From: Prolixibacteraceae bacterium
GTDB lineage: Bacteria > Bacteroidota > Bacteroidia > Bacteroidales > Prolixibacteraceae
Length of the DNA: 64,000 nucleotides
Direction: 5' to 3'
NCBI GenBank assembly: GCA_025210775.1
Contig: JAOARB010000032.1
Location: 62,001 to 126,000 of the forward strand
In this document: in pieces, positions 33,460 to 41,496 of the stretch
Layout of the letters: every line of letters starts with the position of its first letter
Position numbering within the stretch: position 1 is the stretch's first letter
Translations under genes and position numbers: made by a program
Notes under the pieces: model-generated
Databases searched by the model: none
What the model was told of the DNA's origin: nothing
The model's input: only the letters and a program-made list of their open reading frames with translations

Positions 33460-34842
33460 ATGATCGCATTTAATGTCATGATTGCTGTCTTTGTACTTGG
33501 CTACCTTGGAATTGTGTTAGAGCACAATGCTAAAATCAATAAAGCAGCTACAGCCCTTATAATGGGCGGCCTACTTTGGGCAATATATGCAGTCTTTGGT
33601 ACAGATATCTTAGGCTTAGACTTTAGTAGTAGTTGGCACCACTATCTTCACACAGGGGGAGAGAAATCCGACATTATTAAATTTATAGTACATCACGAAC
33701 TGGTTGAACAGCTATATGAAATTTCATCCATTTTGTTTTTCCTTTTGGGAGCAATGGGAATAGTCGAGATTGTCGATTCATTTCAAGGTTTCCGAGTGAT
33801 CACAGATCAAATCAAGACCCGAAATATAGTAAAACTACTATGGGTTATTTCTGTTTTGACTTTCTTTATGTCGGCAGTACTAGATAACTTGACCACCACT
33901 ATTGTAATGGTTACCCTTATACGTAAAATTCTATCAGAGAAAGAGAACCGTTGGTTCTTTGCATCGATGATAGTATTGAGTGCCAATGCAGGTGGAGCCT
34001 TCTCTCCTATTGGTGACGTAACAACCATTATGCTATGGATTGGAAGTCAAGTAACCTCATCACATATTATCAGCTCACTATTTATTCCTAGTTTGGTTAG
34101 CATGATTGTACCACTAATCATCTCTTCATTTATTTTGAAAGGAAGAAGTGAAGCGCCAATATTAGAAGAGAGTGAGAAAAGAGAATATACATCAGTACAA
34201 GAGAGAAGATTAATCTTCACTTTAGGAATTGCATGTCTTCTTTTTGTTCCAGTATTTAAGTCATACACTCACCTTCCTCCATTTGTAGGAATGATCTTTG
34301 GATTAGGAATCATGTGGTTTGTTTCGGATATTATGATTCAAAAGAAAGCCCATGAAGATCAACGTAAACTAAGTGTGGTAAAAACACTCCATAAGATAGA
34401 CACACCAACCATTCTTTTCTTCTTAGGAGTTCTTTTAGGGGTTGCATCACTAAGCTCTGCAGGACAATTAGACCTAATGGCTGAAGCGATGGATAAGCAC
34501 ATTGGAAACATCTATGGAATCAACCTAGCAATTGGTTTCTTATCTTCTATTGTAGATAACGTACCATTGGTTGCCAGTGCAATGGGGATGTATGAAATTG
34601 CCAGTCCTGATGCGGTAGGATATCTAGCCGACTTTACACAAGATGGAACCTTCTGGTCGTTCTTGGCTTATTGTGCAGGTACAGGAGGATCTATTCTTAT
34701 TGTAGGTTCTGCAGCAGGAGTAGCAGCGATGGGAATGGAAGGAATCACATTTGGATGGTTCTTTAAGCGTATTTCTTGGATTGCAGCGATCGGTTATTTA
34801 GCTGGAGCAGCAACTTATATGATTGGTTCTGGAGCTTTCTAA
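33460..34842 (+). CDS. nhaD: Na+/H+ antiporter NhaD
   Basis: NhaD exchanges Na+ or Li+ for H+ at the inner membrane. The 460-residue protein has about 12 hydrophobic segments and the conserved family stretches LDNLTTTIVMVTLIRKIL near 142-159, NAGGAFSPIGDVTTIMLW near 176-193, SIVDNVPLVASAMGMY near 361-376 and GTGGSILIVGSAAGVAAMG near 408-426. These carry the charged residues thought to bind the cation. The gene has its own terminator. It fits a saline habitat. Confidence 0.92.
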   Translation: MIAFNVMIAVFVLGYLGIVLEHNAKINKAATALIMGGLLWAIYAVFGTDILGLDFSSSWHHYLHTGGEKSDIIKFIVHHELVEQLYEISSILFFLLGAMGIVEIVDSFQGFRVITDQIKTRNIVKLLWVISVLTFFMSAVLDNLTTTIVMVTLIRKILSEKENRWFFASMIVLSANAGGAFSPIGDVTTIMLWIGSQVTSSHIISSLFIPSLVSMIVPLIISSFILKGRSEAPILEESEKREYTSVQERRLIFTLGIACLLFVPVFKSYTHLPPFVGMIFGLGIMWFVSDIMIQKKAHEDQRKLSVVKTLHKIDTPTILFFLGVLLGVASLSSAGQLDLMAEAMDKHIGNIYGINLAIGFLSSIVDNVPLVASAMGMYEIASPDAVGYLADFTQDGTFWSFLAYCAGTGGSILIVGSAAGVAAMGMEGITFGWFFKRISWIAAIGYLAGAATYMIGSGAF

Positions 34843-34867
34843 AAAGAGAAAACTCACACCAAAAGAG

Positions 34868-34902
34868 AAGAGTCTATTCGATAACGAGTAGACTCTTTTT
34901 TT
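34868..34902 (+). terminator. terminator of nhaD
   Basis: AAGAGTCTATTCG and CGAGTAGACTCTT pair with one mismatch around ATAA and run into TTTTTTT. Confidence 0.8.
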
Positions 34903-35240
34903 GTCCCAATCATACCGATTAAAACAAAACGATTGAATTGGATTGGGATGTCCAAAGTTCATTAGTAAACAAAGAGAGTCGTGGTAAAAAAAAACACGAT
35001 AAAACGATTGGATGATAAACTTTTCTGTAGCTAGAGAAACGACATAAATGGGGGAAAACAGAAGTCCTATTGACTGAACATAAAAATAGCAGATCAAAGA
35101 AATGACAATTCCATTAACTATCTGTTATTTAATTGTTACAAAACATATCATATTATTTCAAATCGAAACAATATTCTAGTAAATTTAAAGAAACATCTTG
35201 GTAGATGTCATTATTAATAACCCATTAAACTCTCTAGATT
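34903..35240. other. intergenic, nothing recognised
   Basis: About 340 bp of AT-rich sequence before the small DNA-binding protein gene. I see no coding frame with plausible composition, no strong hairpin and no clear promoter box. Confidence 0.4.
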
Positions 35241-35489
35241 ATGGCAGAAAAAATGACTTTCAACGAACTAAGAAAACTAAAAGACAGCCTACCTGATGGC
35301 GCAATGGGGCGTATCGCATCAGAGTTAGGAATTAAAGTAGCAACCGTACGCAACTATTTTGGAGGTTCCAACTGGAAAGAAGGAGCTAGTGTTGGTATCC
35401 ACTTAGAAAGAGGACCTGGTGGAGGTATTGTTATTTTAGATGATTCTACAATTTTAAATAAGGCAAGGACCATATTAAAAGAATCATAG
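35241..35489 (+). CDS. small HTH DNA-binding protein conserved in Bacteroidota
   Basis: The 82-residue protein starts MAEKMTFNELRKLKDSLPDG and contains a helix-turn-helix pattern (GRIASELGIKVATVRNYFGG, residues 22-41). A glycine-rich beta tail follows (HLERGPGGGIVILDD) with a C-terminal helix. Short proteins of this kind occur widely in the phylum as putative DNA-binding proteins without assigned targets. It is a single gene ending 5 bp before a bidirectional terminator shared with the convergent glmM. Confidence 0.7.
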   Translation: MAEKMTFNELRKLKDSLPDGAMGRIASELGIKVATVRNYFGGSNWKEGASVGIHLERGPGGGIVILDDSTILNKARTILKES

Positions 35490-35494
35490 AAATA

Positions 35495-35544
35495 AAAATG
35501 GGAATATTACTGTTGCCGATCGACAACGATAATATTCCCATTTT
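35495..35544. terminator. bidirectional terminator between the HTH gene and glmM
   Basis: AAAATGGGAATATTA (35495-35509) and TAATATTCCCATTTT (35530-35544) form a perfect 15-bp stem. The 20-nt loop contains a further GTTG/CAAC pairing. A- and T-runs at the ends serve both directions. Confidence 0.8.
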
Positions 35545-35559
35545 AGTAGGTATCAGATA

Positions 35560-36942
35560 TTAGATAAATGATTTAATATCTGCAATAATATTATTAGCTA
35601 ATGCATCCGCCTCCTCAGTAGAAGGAGCTTCTGAATAGATACGAATAATTGGCTCAGTATTTGATTTTCTTAGGTGTACCCAACGATCAGCGAAGTCAAT
35701 TTTAACCCCATCGATATTGTTTACATTCTCGTGAGCATATTTCTCTTCCATTTTAACCAACAACTGATCAACATCGATCTCTGGAGTTAGTTCAATCTTA
35801 TTTTTAGAGATAAAATATGATGGATATGTAGCTCTTAGTTCAGAACATTTCATTTGCTTATTTGCAAGATGAGTCAAGAACAAACCGATACCAACAAGAG
35901 CATCACGTCCAGAGTGACTAGTAGGATAGATTACACCACCGTTTCCTTCTCCACCGATGATTGCATCTGTCGCTTTCATTTGAGCAACTACGTTTACCTC
36001 ACCTACAGCTGCTGCAGTATAAGAACAACCATATTTTTCAGTAACATCACGTAGTACACGAGAAGAAGACAAGTTAGAAACAGTATTACCTGGAGTCTTA
36101 GAAAGGATATAATCCGCTACAGCTGCCAAAGTATACTCTTCATTAAACATAGATCCATCTTCGTTAATGATAGCCAAACGGTCCACATCAGGATCGACAA
36201 CAAAACCTACATCCACGCCTTCTTTCTTAATGATAGCAGAAGTTTCAACAAGGTTTTCTGGAAGAGGTTCTGGTGTATGTGCAAAATGACCTGTTGCTTC
36301 GCAGTTAATTTCAACAGTATTCTCAACTCCTAAAGCTTTTAATAGAGCAGGAATAGCAATACCACCAACAGAGTTAACAGCATCAATAGCCACTTTAAAG
36401 TTAGCTTTTTTGATTGCTTCAACATCAACAAGCTCCAATTCAGTAACATGCTTCACATGATAGTCCGTATAATCTTTCTCAGACACCTGTCCTAAATCAT
36501 CCACTTCAGCAAAAGTAAAAGCTTCTTTTTCAGCAATAGCAAGAATCTCTTTTCCCGCTTTATCGTTCAAGAATTCACCATCAGCATTCAATAACTTAAG
36601 TGCATTCCATTGTTTTGGATTATGACTTGCTGTAAGGATAATTCCTCCATCTGCATTTTCAGCTGTCACTGCAAGTTCGGTAGTAGGAGTTGTAGCCAAA
36701 CCAATATTTACAACATCAGCTCCCATTCCCATTAGAGTACCAACTACAAGAGAGTTGACCATCTCTCCAGAGATACGAGCATCACGACCAACTACAATTT
36801 TAAGTTTCTTTTTATCTGAGTTAGACTGCATATAAGTGCTATATGAAGCCGTAAACTTAACTACATCAAGTGGGCTTAATCCCTCTCCTGCTTGTCCTCC
36901 GATAGTTCCACGGATTCCCGAGATCGATTTAATAAGAGTCAT
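35560..36942 (-). CDS. glmM: phosphoglucosamine mutase (phosphohexomutase family)
   Basis: The enzyme interconverts glucosamine-6-phosphate and glucosamine-1-phosphate for cell-wall precursor synthesis. The 460-residue protein has the active-site serine loop TASHNPKQWNALKLLN near 103-118, the Mg2+ loop DPDVDRLAI near 246-254, the sugar-specificity loop GGEGNGGVIYP near 330-340 and the phosphate-binding RKSNTEPIIRIYSEA near 430-444. A phosphomannomutase activity cannot be excluded within this family. Single minus-strand gene. Confidence 0.88.
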   Translation of the reverse strand: MTLIKSISGIRGTIGGQAGEGLSPLDVVKFTASYSTYMQSNSDKKKLKIVVGRDARISGEMVNSLVVGTLMGMGADVVNIGLATTPTTELAVTAENADGGIILTASHNPKQWNALKLLNADGEFLNDKAGKEILAIAEKEAFTFAEVDDLGQVSEKDYTDYHVKHVTELELVDVEAIKKANFKVAIDAVNSVGGIAIPALLKALGVENTVEINCEATGHFAHTPEPLPENLVETSAIIKKEGVDVGFVVDPDVDRLAIINEDGSMFNEEYTLAAVADYILSKTPGNTVSNLSSSRVLRDVTEKYGCSYTAAAVGEVNVVAQMKATDAIIGGEGNGGVIYPTSHSGRDALVGIGLFLTHLANKQMKCSELRATYPSYFISKNKIELTPEIDVDQLLVKMEEKYAHENVNNIDGVKIDFADRWVHLRKSNTEPIIRIYSEAPSTEEADALANNIIADIKSFI

Positions 36943-37192
36943 TTGGTTTACATTTTTGATTGAGATACAAAAATGTACAATTTATTTCCCAAAGGCAAAG
37001 CAATTGGTTTATAAAGTAACATATGAGCAGAAGTTCGTATAATTAAGATCTAAAAGCTGTATTATTTAGGAATATTATATCACATTTAAGTAGAGGATCT
37101 CAAAAAAAATATTCATCTTTGTGCCCAATTTGTACTCAAAAATTGTACAATTTGACTGATTTATAGAAGATTAAAATCAAATACAAGTAATT

Positions 37193-38212
37193 ATGAAAGA
37201 AAGAGGACAGGCCCGAAATGGTAAAAGGACCGTCGGTGGAGGTGGATCATCTGCTGGTCAAAGAATAGGAAAAAGCAGACCAAAATCAGATGATAAAAGA
37301 GGGGGCAAACCTAAATTTGACCGTTCTGAAAGAAAAGCTCAAAGAGCTCCACGTCATTTTAAATCTGAAGCAAAAGAATCAGATCAATTCATGTCGAATG
37401 ATGGTAAGGTATTCAAACAGAAGCCTAAATTCTCTGACATCAGAGGAGGTAAAAAGCCAAACATCAAGTCGTCACCAAAAGTTAGTAAACGAAATGACGA
37501 CACCATTCGCTTAAACCGTTTTATTGCAAATGCAGGAATCTGTTCTCGACGTGATGCAGATACATATATCTCATCAGGAGTTGTAACAGTGAACGGGAAA
37601 GTAATTACAGAGATGGGATACCGTGTAAAACCGGGAGATGAAGTAAACTTCTCTGGAGAAAAAATTACTGCCGAGCAAAAGAAATATGTACTATTAAATA
37701 AGCCAAAAGGATTTGTTACAACTGTAGATGATCCATATGCAGATAAAACTGTTATGGGTCTAGTTTCTTCAGCTTGTACTGAAAGAATCTATCCTGTAGG
37801 TCGTTTGGATAAAGAGACAACTGGATTATTGTTATTTACCAATGATGGTGATTTAACAACACGTCTAACACATCCAAAATATAATCGTAAAAAGATCTAT
37901 CATGTTTTTTGTGATAAAAAAGTTACAAAAAACCACATCCGTCAGATTCTAGAGGGAATCAACCTAGAAGATGGTTTTGTGAAAGCAGATGCTTTAAGTT
38001 ATGTAGATCAAAACGACACACGTCAAGTAGGTATTGAGATTCATTCAGGTAAGAACCGTATTGTTCGTAGAATATTCGCTTCATTAGGATATAAAGTTCT
38101 GAAATTAGATCGTGTATATTTCTGTGGTCTAACAAAATTGAATTTACCAAGAGGAAAATGGAGACACCTTACTCCTGAGGAAGTATCTTTCCTAAAAATT
38201 GGAAACTTCTAA
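37193..38212 (+). CDS. RluB/RsuA-type pseudouridine synthase with long basic N-terminal tail
   Basis: A 339-residue RNA-modifying enzyme. Residues 1-102 are a disordered, Lys/Arg/Gly/Ser-rich extension. An S4 RNA-binding domain follows (RLNRFIANAGICSRRDADTYI, about 103-150). The catalytic domain holds the family motif PVGRLDKETTGLLLFTNDGDL near 200-220, with the nucleophilic Asp in RLDKET. RluB-type enzymes modify 23S rRNA helix 80-90 regions, but which uridine is modified here cannot be told. Such basic tails are common in the phylum and probably help bind rRNA. Confidence 0.88.
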   Translation: MKERGQARNGKRTVGGGGSSAGQRIGKSRPKSDDKRGGKPKFDRSERKAQRAPRHFKSEAKESDQFMSNDGKVFKQKPKFSDIRGGKKPNIKSSPKVSKRNDDTIRLNRFIANAGICSRRDADTYISSGVVTVNGKVITEMGYRVKPGDEVNFSGEKITAEQKKYVLLNKPKGFVTTVDDPYADKTVMGLVSSACTERIYPVGRLDKETTGLLLFTNDGDLTTRLTHPKYNRKKIYHVFCDKKVTKNHIRQILEGINLEDGFVKADALSYVDQNDTRQVGIEIHSGKNRIVRRIFASLGYKVLKLDRVYFCGLTKLNLPRGKWRHLTPEEVSFLKIGNF

Positions 38213-38234
38213 TAGAAGATAGTTTAAGATATCA

Positions 38235-38268
38235 AAAAGCAGTGGATCATCGATTCATTGCTTTTTTT
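38235..38268 (+). terminator. terminator of the pseudouridine synthase gene
   Basis: AAAAGCAGTGGATC pairs with GATTCATTGCTTTT (two wobbles, 3-nt loop), followed by further T. It is 22 bp after the stop. Confidence 0.7.
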
Positions 38269-38368
38269 ATTTCCTACAGGATTTGTTCATAAAAAAAAGG
38301 AAGCAAAGAAGGGCAATAATTCATTTCAAAATAGTTTTTCAACAAAAAACCAAAGGGGTTAAATAAAG

Positions 38369-38463
38369 GGTTTGTCCATGGTTCGTCCATGGTTTGTCCA
38401 TCGATTTGGGGGTTTTCGATGGAGGAACCATGGAGGAAGGGTGGACAAACCATGGAGAAACCA
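38369..38463. repeat. converging arrays of 11-bp tandem repeats forming a long hairpin
   Basis: Left array: GGTTTGTCCAT, GGTTCGTCCAT, GGTTTGTCCAT (38369-38401). Right array: ATGGAGGAACC, ATGGAGGAAGG, GTGGACAAACC, ATGGAGAAACC (38419-38462). The right units are reverse complements of the left with scattered changes. The two 36-nt arms at 38369-38404 and 38416-38451 pair at about 30 of 36 positions around the loop TTTGGGGGTTT. Open frames across it on both strands are by-products of the repeats. Confidence 0.7.
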
Positions 38464-38819
38464 CCTTTCAATCCACTATTTTTCTAGTATAATTATCTGT
38501 GGAGATACTATTTTTCTCATCATAGAGAGTAGATCAAGAAAGGTCGATAATTCATTTATATTGGGATACGAAAAAAAATATGTTTGTATAAATCCTATAA
38601 ACAAGCTTCGAAACTCGCTGACATAGGATCAAAGGCCGCCTATTTAATTTTAATCTAAAAAAGAGGAAAACTACAATACACCGAAGAAAATCCCTGAAAT
38701 AGACATTTCAATCGATTGTATAAACATCGCTTTTATTTTAAGAAAAAAAACGATGTAAAAAGCAGATATTGAACTGTTTTATAATTCAGAAAAACGAGGT
38801 CTAAAAAAAGATTAATTTT
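38464..38819. other. intergenic, nothing else recognised
   Basis: AT-rich sequence between the 11-bp repeat element and the ppa promoter. I see no gene, clear hairpin or RNA-like structure. Confidence 0.4.
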
Positions 38820-38827
38820 TACCTTTG
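38820..38827 (+). promoter_or_regulatory. -7 promoter box of ppa
   Basis: TACCTTTG fits TAnnTTTG and lies 27 bp before the ppa ATG at 38855. Confidence 0.5.
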
Positions 38828-38854
38828 TGTTACATCGAAATTAAGTTAAAGATT

Positions 38855-39517
38855 ATGGCAGATAGATTTGCAGATCCTATAGGTAGACTTATGGGACTAC
38901 GTTACAAGTCACACCCATGGCATGGCGTATTTATAGGGGAAGAAGCCCCAGAAATGGTAACATGTTATATTGAGGTGGTAAGTACAGATACGGTAAAATA
39001 CGAAGTAGACAAAGAGTCGGGCTACCTAAAAATTGATCGTCCACAAAAGTACTCTAATCACGTTCCTGCACTTTACGGATTTGTACCTCAAACATATTGT
39101 GGAGACACACTAGGAGAGCTATGTTGCCAACGTACAGGTAGAGTTGGGATCAAAGGAGACGGAGACCCGCTAGACATTATTGTACTAACAGAGAAAGAGA
39201 TCTCTCATGGAGATATTTTAGTCAGTGCTCGACCAATTGGAGGTCTACGAATGATTGATGGCAATGAAGCCGACGACAAGGTGATTGCAGTATTAAAAGA
39301 AGATTTTGTTTATGGACAGATGACCGATATTAGCGAAGTTCCCTCAAACGTAATATCGAGATTGAAACACTACTTCTTAACCTATAAGGACATTCCAGGA
39401 GAAGAGAGAAATTCCGAAATTACAGAGATCTATGGCAAAGAAGATGCGATAGAGGTAATTGAGGCATCTATAAAAGACTATTCAAACAAATTTGACAATT
39501 TGGGTAAGCTATTATAA
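38855..39517 (+). CDS. ppa: inorganic pyrophosphatase (family I)
   Basis: The enzyme hydrolyses pyrophosphate in the cytoplasm and pulls biosynthetic reactions forward. The 220-residue product (start MADRFADPIG) carries the family I signature GDGDPLDIIVLTE near 108-120, with the Mg2+-binding Asp residues, and upstream YGFVPQTYCGD and YEVDKESGYLKIDR. It is a little longer than the E. coli enzyme and has a C-terminal helical tail. An in-frame upstream start at 38825 overlaps the promoter box and is rejected. Confidence 0.92.
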   Translation: MADRFADPIGRLMGLRYKSHPWHGVFIGEEAPEMVTCYIEVVSTDTVKYEVDKESGYLKIDRPQKYSNHVPALYGFVPQTYCGDTLGELCCQRTGRVGIKGDGDPLDIIVLTEKEISHGDILVSARPIGGLRMIDGNEADDKVIAVLKEDFVYGQMTDISEVPSNVISRLKHYFLTYKDIPGEERNSEITEIYGKEDAIEVIEASIKDYSNKFDNLGKLL

Positions 39518-39725
39518 TCAAAAATAATCCACAACCTAGAATTGTTAAGTTACAAGAATAATCCCTTATAGACAGGGCGGGATCCCCACTCAATCCCCAA
39601 CCAAACAACCCCCAATATATCAAGTCAAAAGGCAGATAAAAAAGATTCTCGAACATTTGTACTGAAAGATTCAATTTTTCCAGTACAAAACGTCTCGATT
39701 TCTTTTTTTAATCAATTAACTGCTT

Positions 39726-39733
39726 TATATTTG
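39726..39733 (+). promoter_or_regulatory. -7 promoter box of mdh
   Basis: TATATTTG fits TAnnTTTG and lies 67 bp before the mdh ATG. No TTG at the -33 distance. Confidence 0.4.
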
Positions 39734-39800
39734 ACATGGATAATTCAAATGAATTTAGTATAGTTTTTCAAGATAATTAAATACCTAAAATACAAAGGAT

Positions 39801-40733
39801 ATGAAGGTAACAGTTGTTGGAGCAGGTAATGTTGGGGCAACATGCGCGGACGTACTAGCTTATCGTGAGATCGTAAACGAAGTAGTGATCGTTGACATTA
39901 AAGAAGGTGTAGCTGAAGGTAAAGCTTTAGATATTTGGCAAAAAGCACCAATCAACACTTATGATACTCGTACAGTAGGATCTACTAACGACTACTCAAA
40001 AACAAAAGATTCAGACGTAGTAGTAATCACTTCAGGTTTACCACGTAAACCGGGTATGAGCCGTGACGATTTAATTCAAACCAACGCGGGAATCGTTAAG
40101 CAAGTAACTGAAAGTATTATTGCACAGAGTCCAGAAGCAATTATTATTATTGTTTCAAACCCTCTTGATGTGATGACTTACCAAGCACACATCACGTCGA
40201 AGCTTCCTCGCACAAAAGTAATTGGTATGGCTGGTATCCTAGATACAGCTCGTTACCGTGCATTCTTAGCAGAAGCATTGAACGTATCTCCTAAAGATAT
40301 TCAAGCAGTATTGATGGGAGGACACGGAGACACAATGGTACCACTTCCACGTTACACTACAGTTGGTGGTATTCCTGTAACTGAATTGATTGAAGAAGAT
40401 AAACTTCAAGCAATTGTAGACAGAACAAAAACTGGTGGAGGAGAATTAGTTAAACTAATGGGTACTTCAGCATGGTATGCTCCAGGATCAGCAGCTGCAC
40501 AAATGGTAGAAGCTATCGTAAAAGATCAAAGACGTGTATTCCCAGTATGTATGCAATTAGATGGTGAATATGGCATCAAAGATTGTTACTTAGGAGTACC
40601 TGTTATCTTAGGTAAAAACGGGGTTGAGAAAGTTCTTGAGCTTCAATTGAACGAAGACGAAAGAGAGCTATTAAAAACTTCAGAAGGTCACGTACGTGAA
40701 GTAATGTCAGTATTAGATCGTTTGAACGGTTAA
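39801..40733 (+). CDS. mdh: malate dehydrogenase
   Basis: Catalyses NAD-dependent malate/oxaloacetate conversion. The 310-residue LDH-like MDH has the Rossmann motif GAGNVGATCADVLA at 7-20, the substrate-binding and mobile loop GLPRKPGMSRDDL near 78-90 (the first Arg marks malate rather than lactate preference), the Asp-Arg element near 145-153 and the catalytic His in GGHGDTMVP near 174-182. Single gene with its own promoter box and terminator. Confidence 0.95.
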   Translation: MKVTVVGAGNVGATCADVLAYREIVNEVVIVDIKEGVAEGKALDIWQKAPINTYDTRTVGSTNDYSKTKDSDVVVITSGLPRKPGMSRDDLIQTNAGIVKQVTESIIAQSPEAIIIIVSNPLDVMTYQAHITSKLPRTKVIGMAGILDTARYRAFLAEALNVSPKDIQAVLMGGHGDTMVPLPRYTTVGGIPVTELIEEDKLQAIVDRTKTGGGELVKLMGTSAWYAPGSAAAQMVEAIVKDQRRVFPVCMQLDGEYGIKDCYLGVPVILGKNGVEKVLELQLNEDERELLKTSEGHVREVMSVLDRLNG

Positions 40734-40758
40734 TAGTTTTTCAACTATAACATATAAG

Positions 40759-40792
40759 AAAAGGTCAACTCTATAGGGGTTGGCCTTTTTTT
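40759..40792 (+). terminator. terminator of mdh
   Basis: AAAAGGTCAAC and GTTGGCCTTTT (one wobble, 9-nt loop) followed by TTT, 26 bp after the stop. Confidence 0.8.
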
Positions 40793-40930
40793 GTCCCTAA
40801 AAAAGATGAAAAGTCATTATGATGATAAAAAATCACCAGCGAGGGCAAAACAACGATTAAAAGTTAAAATATGACAATCTCTCATTGCAGATATTTCTTT
40901 TAACTAGAATCTTTTTTTTATCTTTAATGT

Positions 40931-41377
40931 ATGGTATGGTGGAGAAGGGAAAAGAAAATAACAATACGGGTAGTAGAACTCGAAGAGGAAGGAGTTCATA
41001 TAGTCTGCCGAAATGGCTCATCATCAAAATATTGGTGGATCATTGACACTGGTGCAAGTACAAGTGTTATAGATGAAGATTTCACGGACCAACTAGAAAT
41101 CACAAACAAGGAAGAGACACTTGTTACAGCTGGTATAAAAGACTCAAATCTACAAACACAATATGTGGAAGTAGAAAAAATATCGTTAGGAACACATGTT
41201 TTTCGACATACAAAAGCAATAAAAATGTCGTTAGCCCATATCAATCAAATATACCTAGATTGTGTTGACATCGAAATTTGCGGGATCATAGGTTGTGACT
41301 TTTTAGCAAGACATAGAGCCACAATAGATCTTAACAAAGAGAACATAATTATTCCCGAACAGAGTGTAAAACATTGA
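40931..41377 (+). CDS. retropepsin-like aspartic protease, cytosolic
   Basis: The 148-residue protein contains the aspartic-protease motif WWIIDTGASTSVIDEDF at about 35-51 and the matching downstream hydrophobic-Gly element ICGIIGCDFLARHRATIDL near 115-133. One such domain per chain means it must act as a dimer, as retropepsins do. There is no signal peptide or membrane segment. ATGs at 40927 and 40936 are in other frames; the 40931 ATG is the only one in frame. Its substrate is unknown. It stands alone between mdh and secDF. Confidence 0.78.
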   Translation: MVWWRREKKITIRVVELEEEGVHIVCRNGSSSKYWWIIDTGASTSVIDEDFTDQLEITNKEETLVTAGIKDSNLQTQYVEVEKISLGTHVFRHTKAIKMSLAHINQIYLDCVDIEICGIIGCDFLARHRATIDLNKENIIIPEQSVKH

Positions 41378-41428
41378 AATTCGATGCTAAACGTAATAAT
41401 AGAGGGATGGTAATACGAAAAATTTAGA

Positions 41429-41436
41429 TATATTTG
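41429..41436 (+). promoter_or_regulatory. -7 promoter box of secDF
   Basis: TATATTTG fits TAnnTTTG, 60 bp before the secDF ATG. Confidence 0.45.
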
Positions 41437-41496
41437 CGTTCAGCGTGAAGAAATAGAAAAAAACAATTAGATAATACAAAATTAAATCCAGATCCA

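Noticed and set aside
38274..38626. Open frames on both strands over the 11-bp repeats
   Set aside because: They mirror each other because of the inverted repeats (MVRPWFVHRF-like words); no coding signature.
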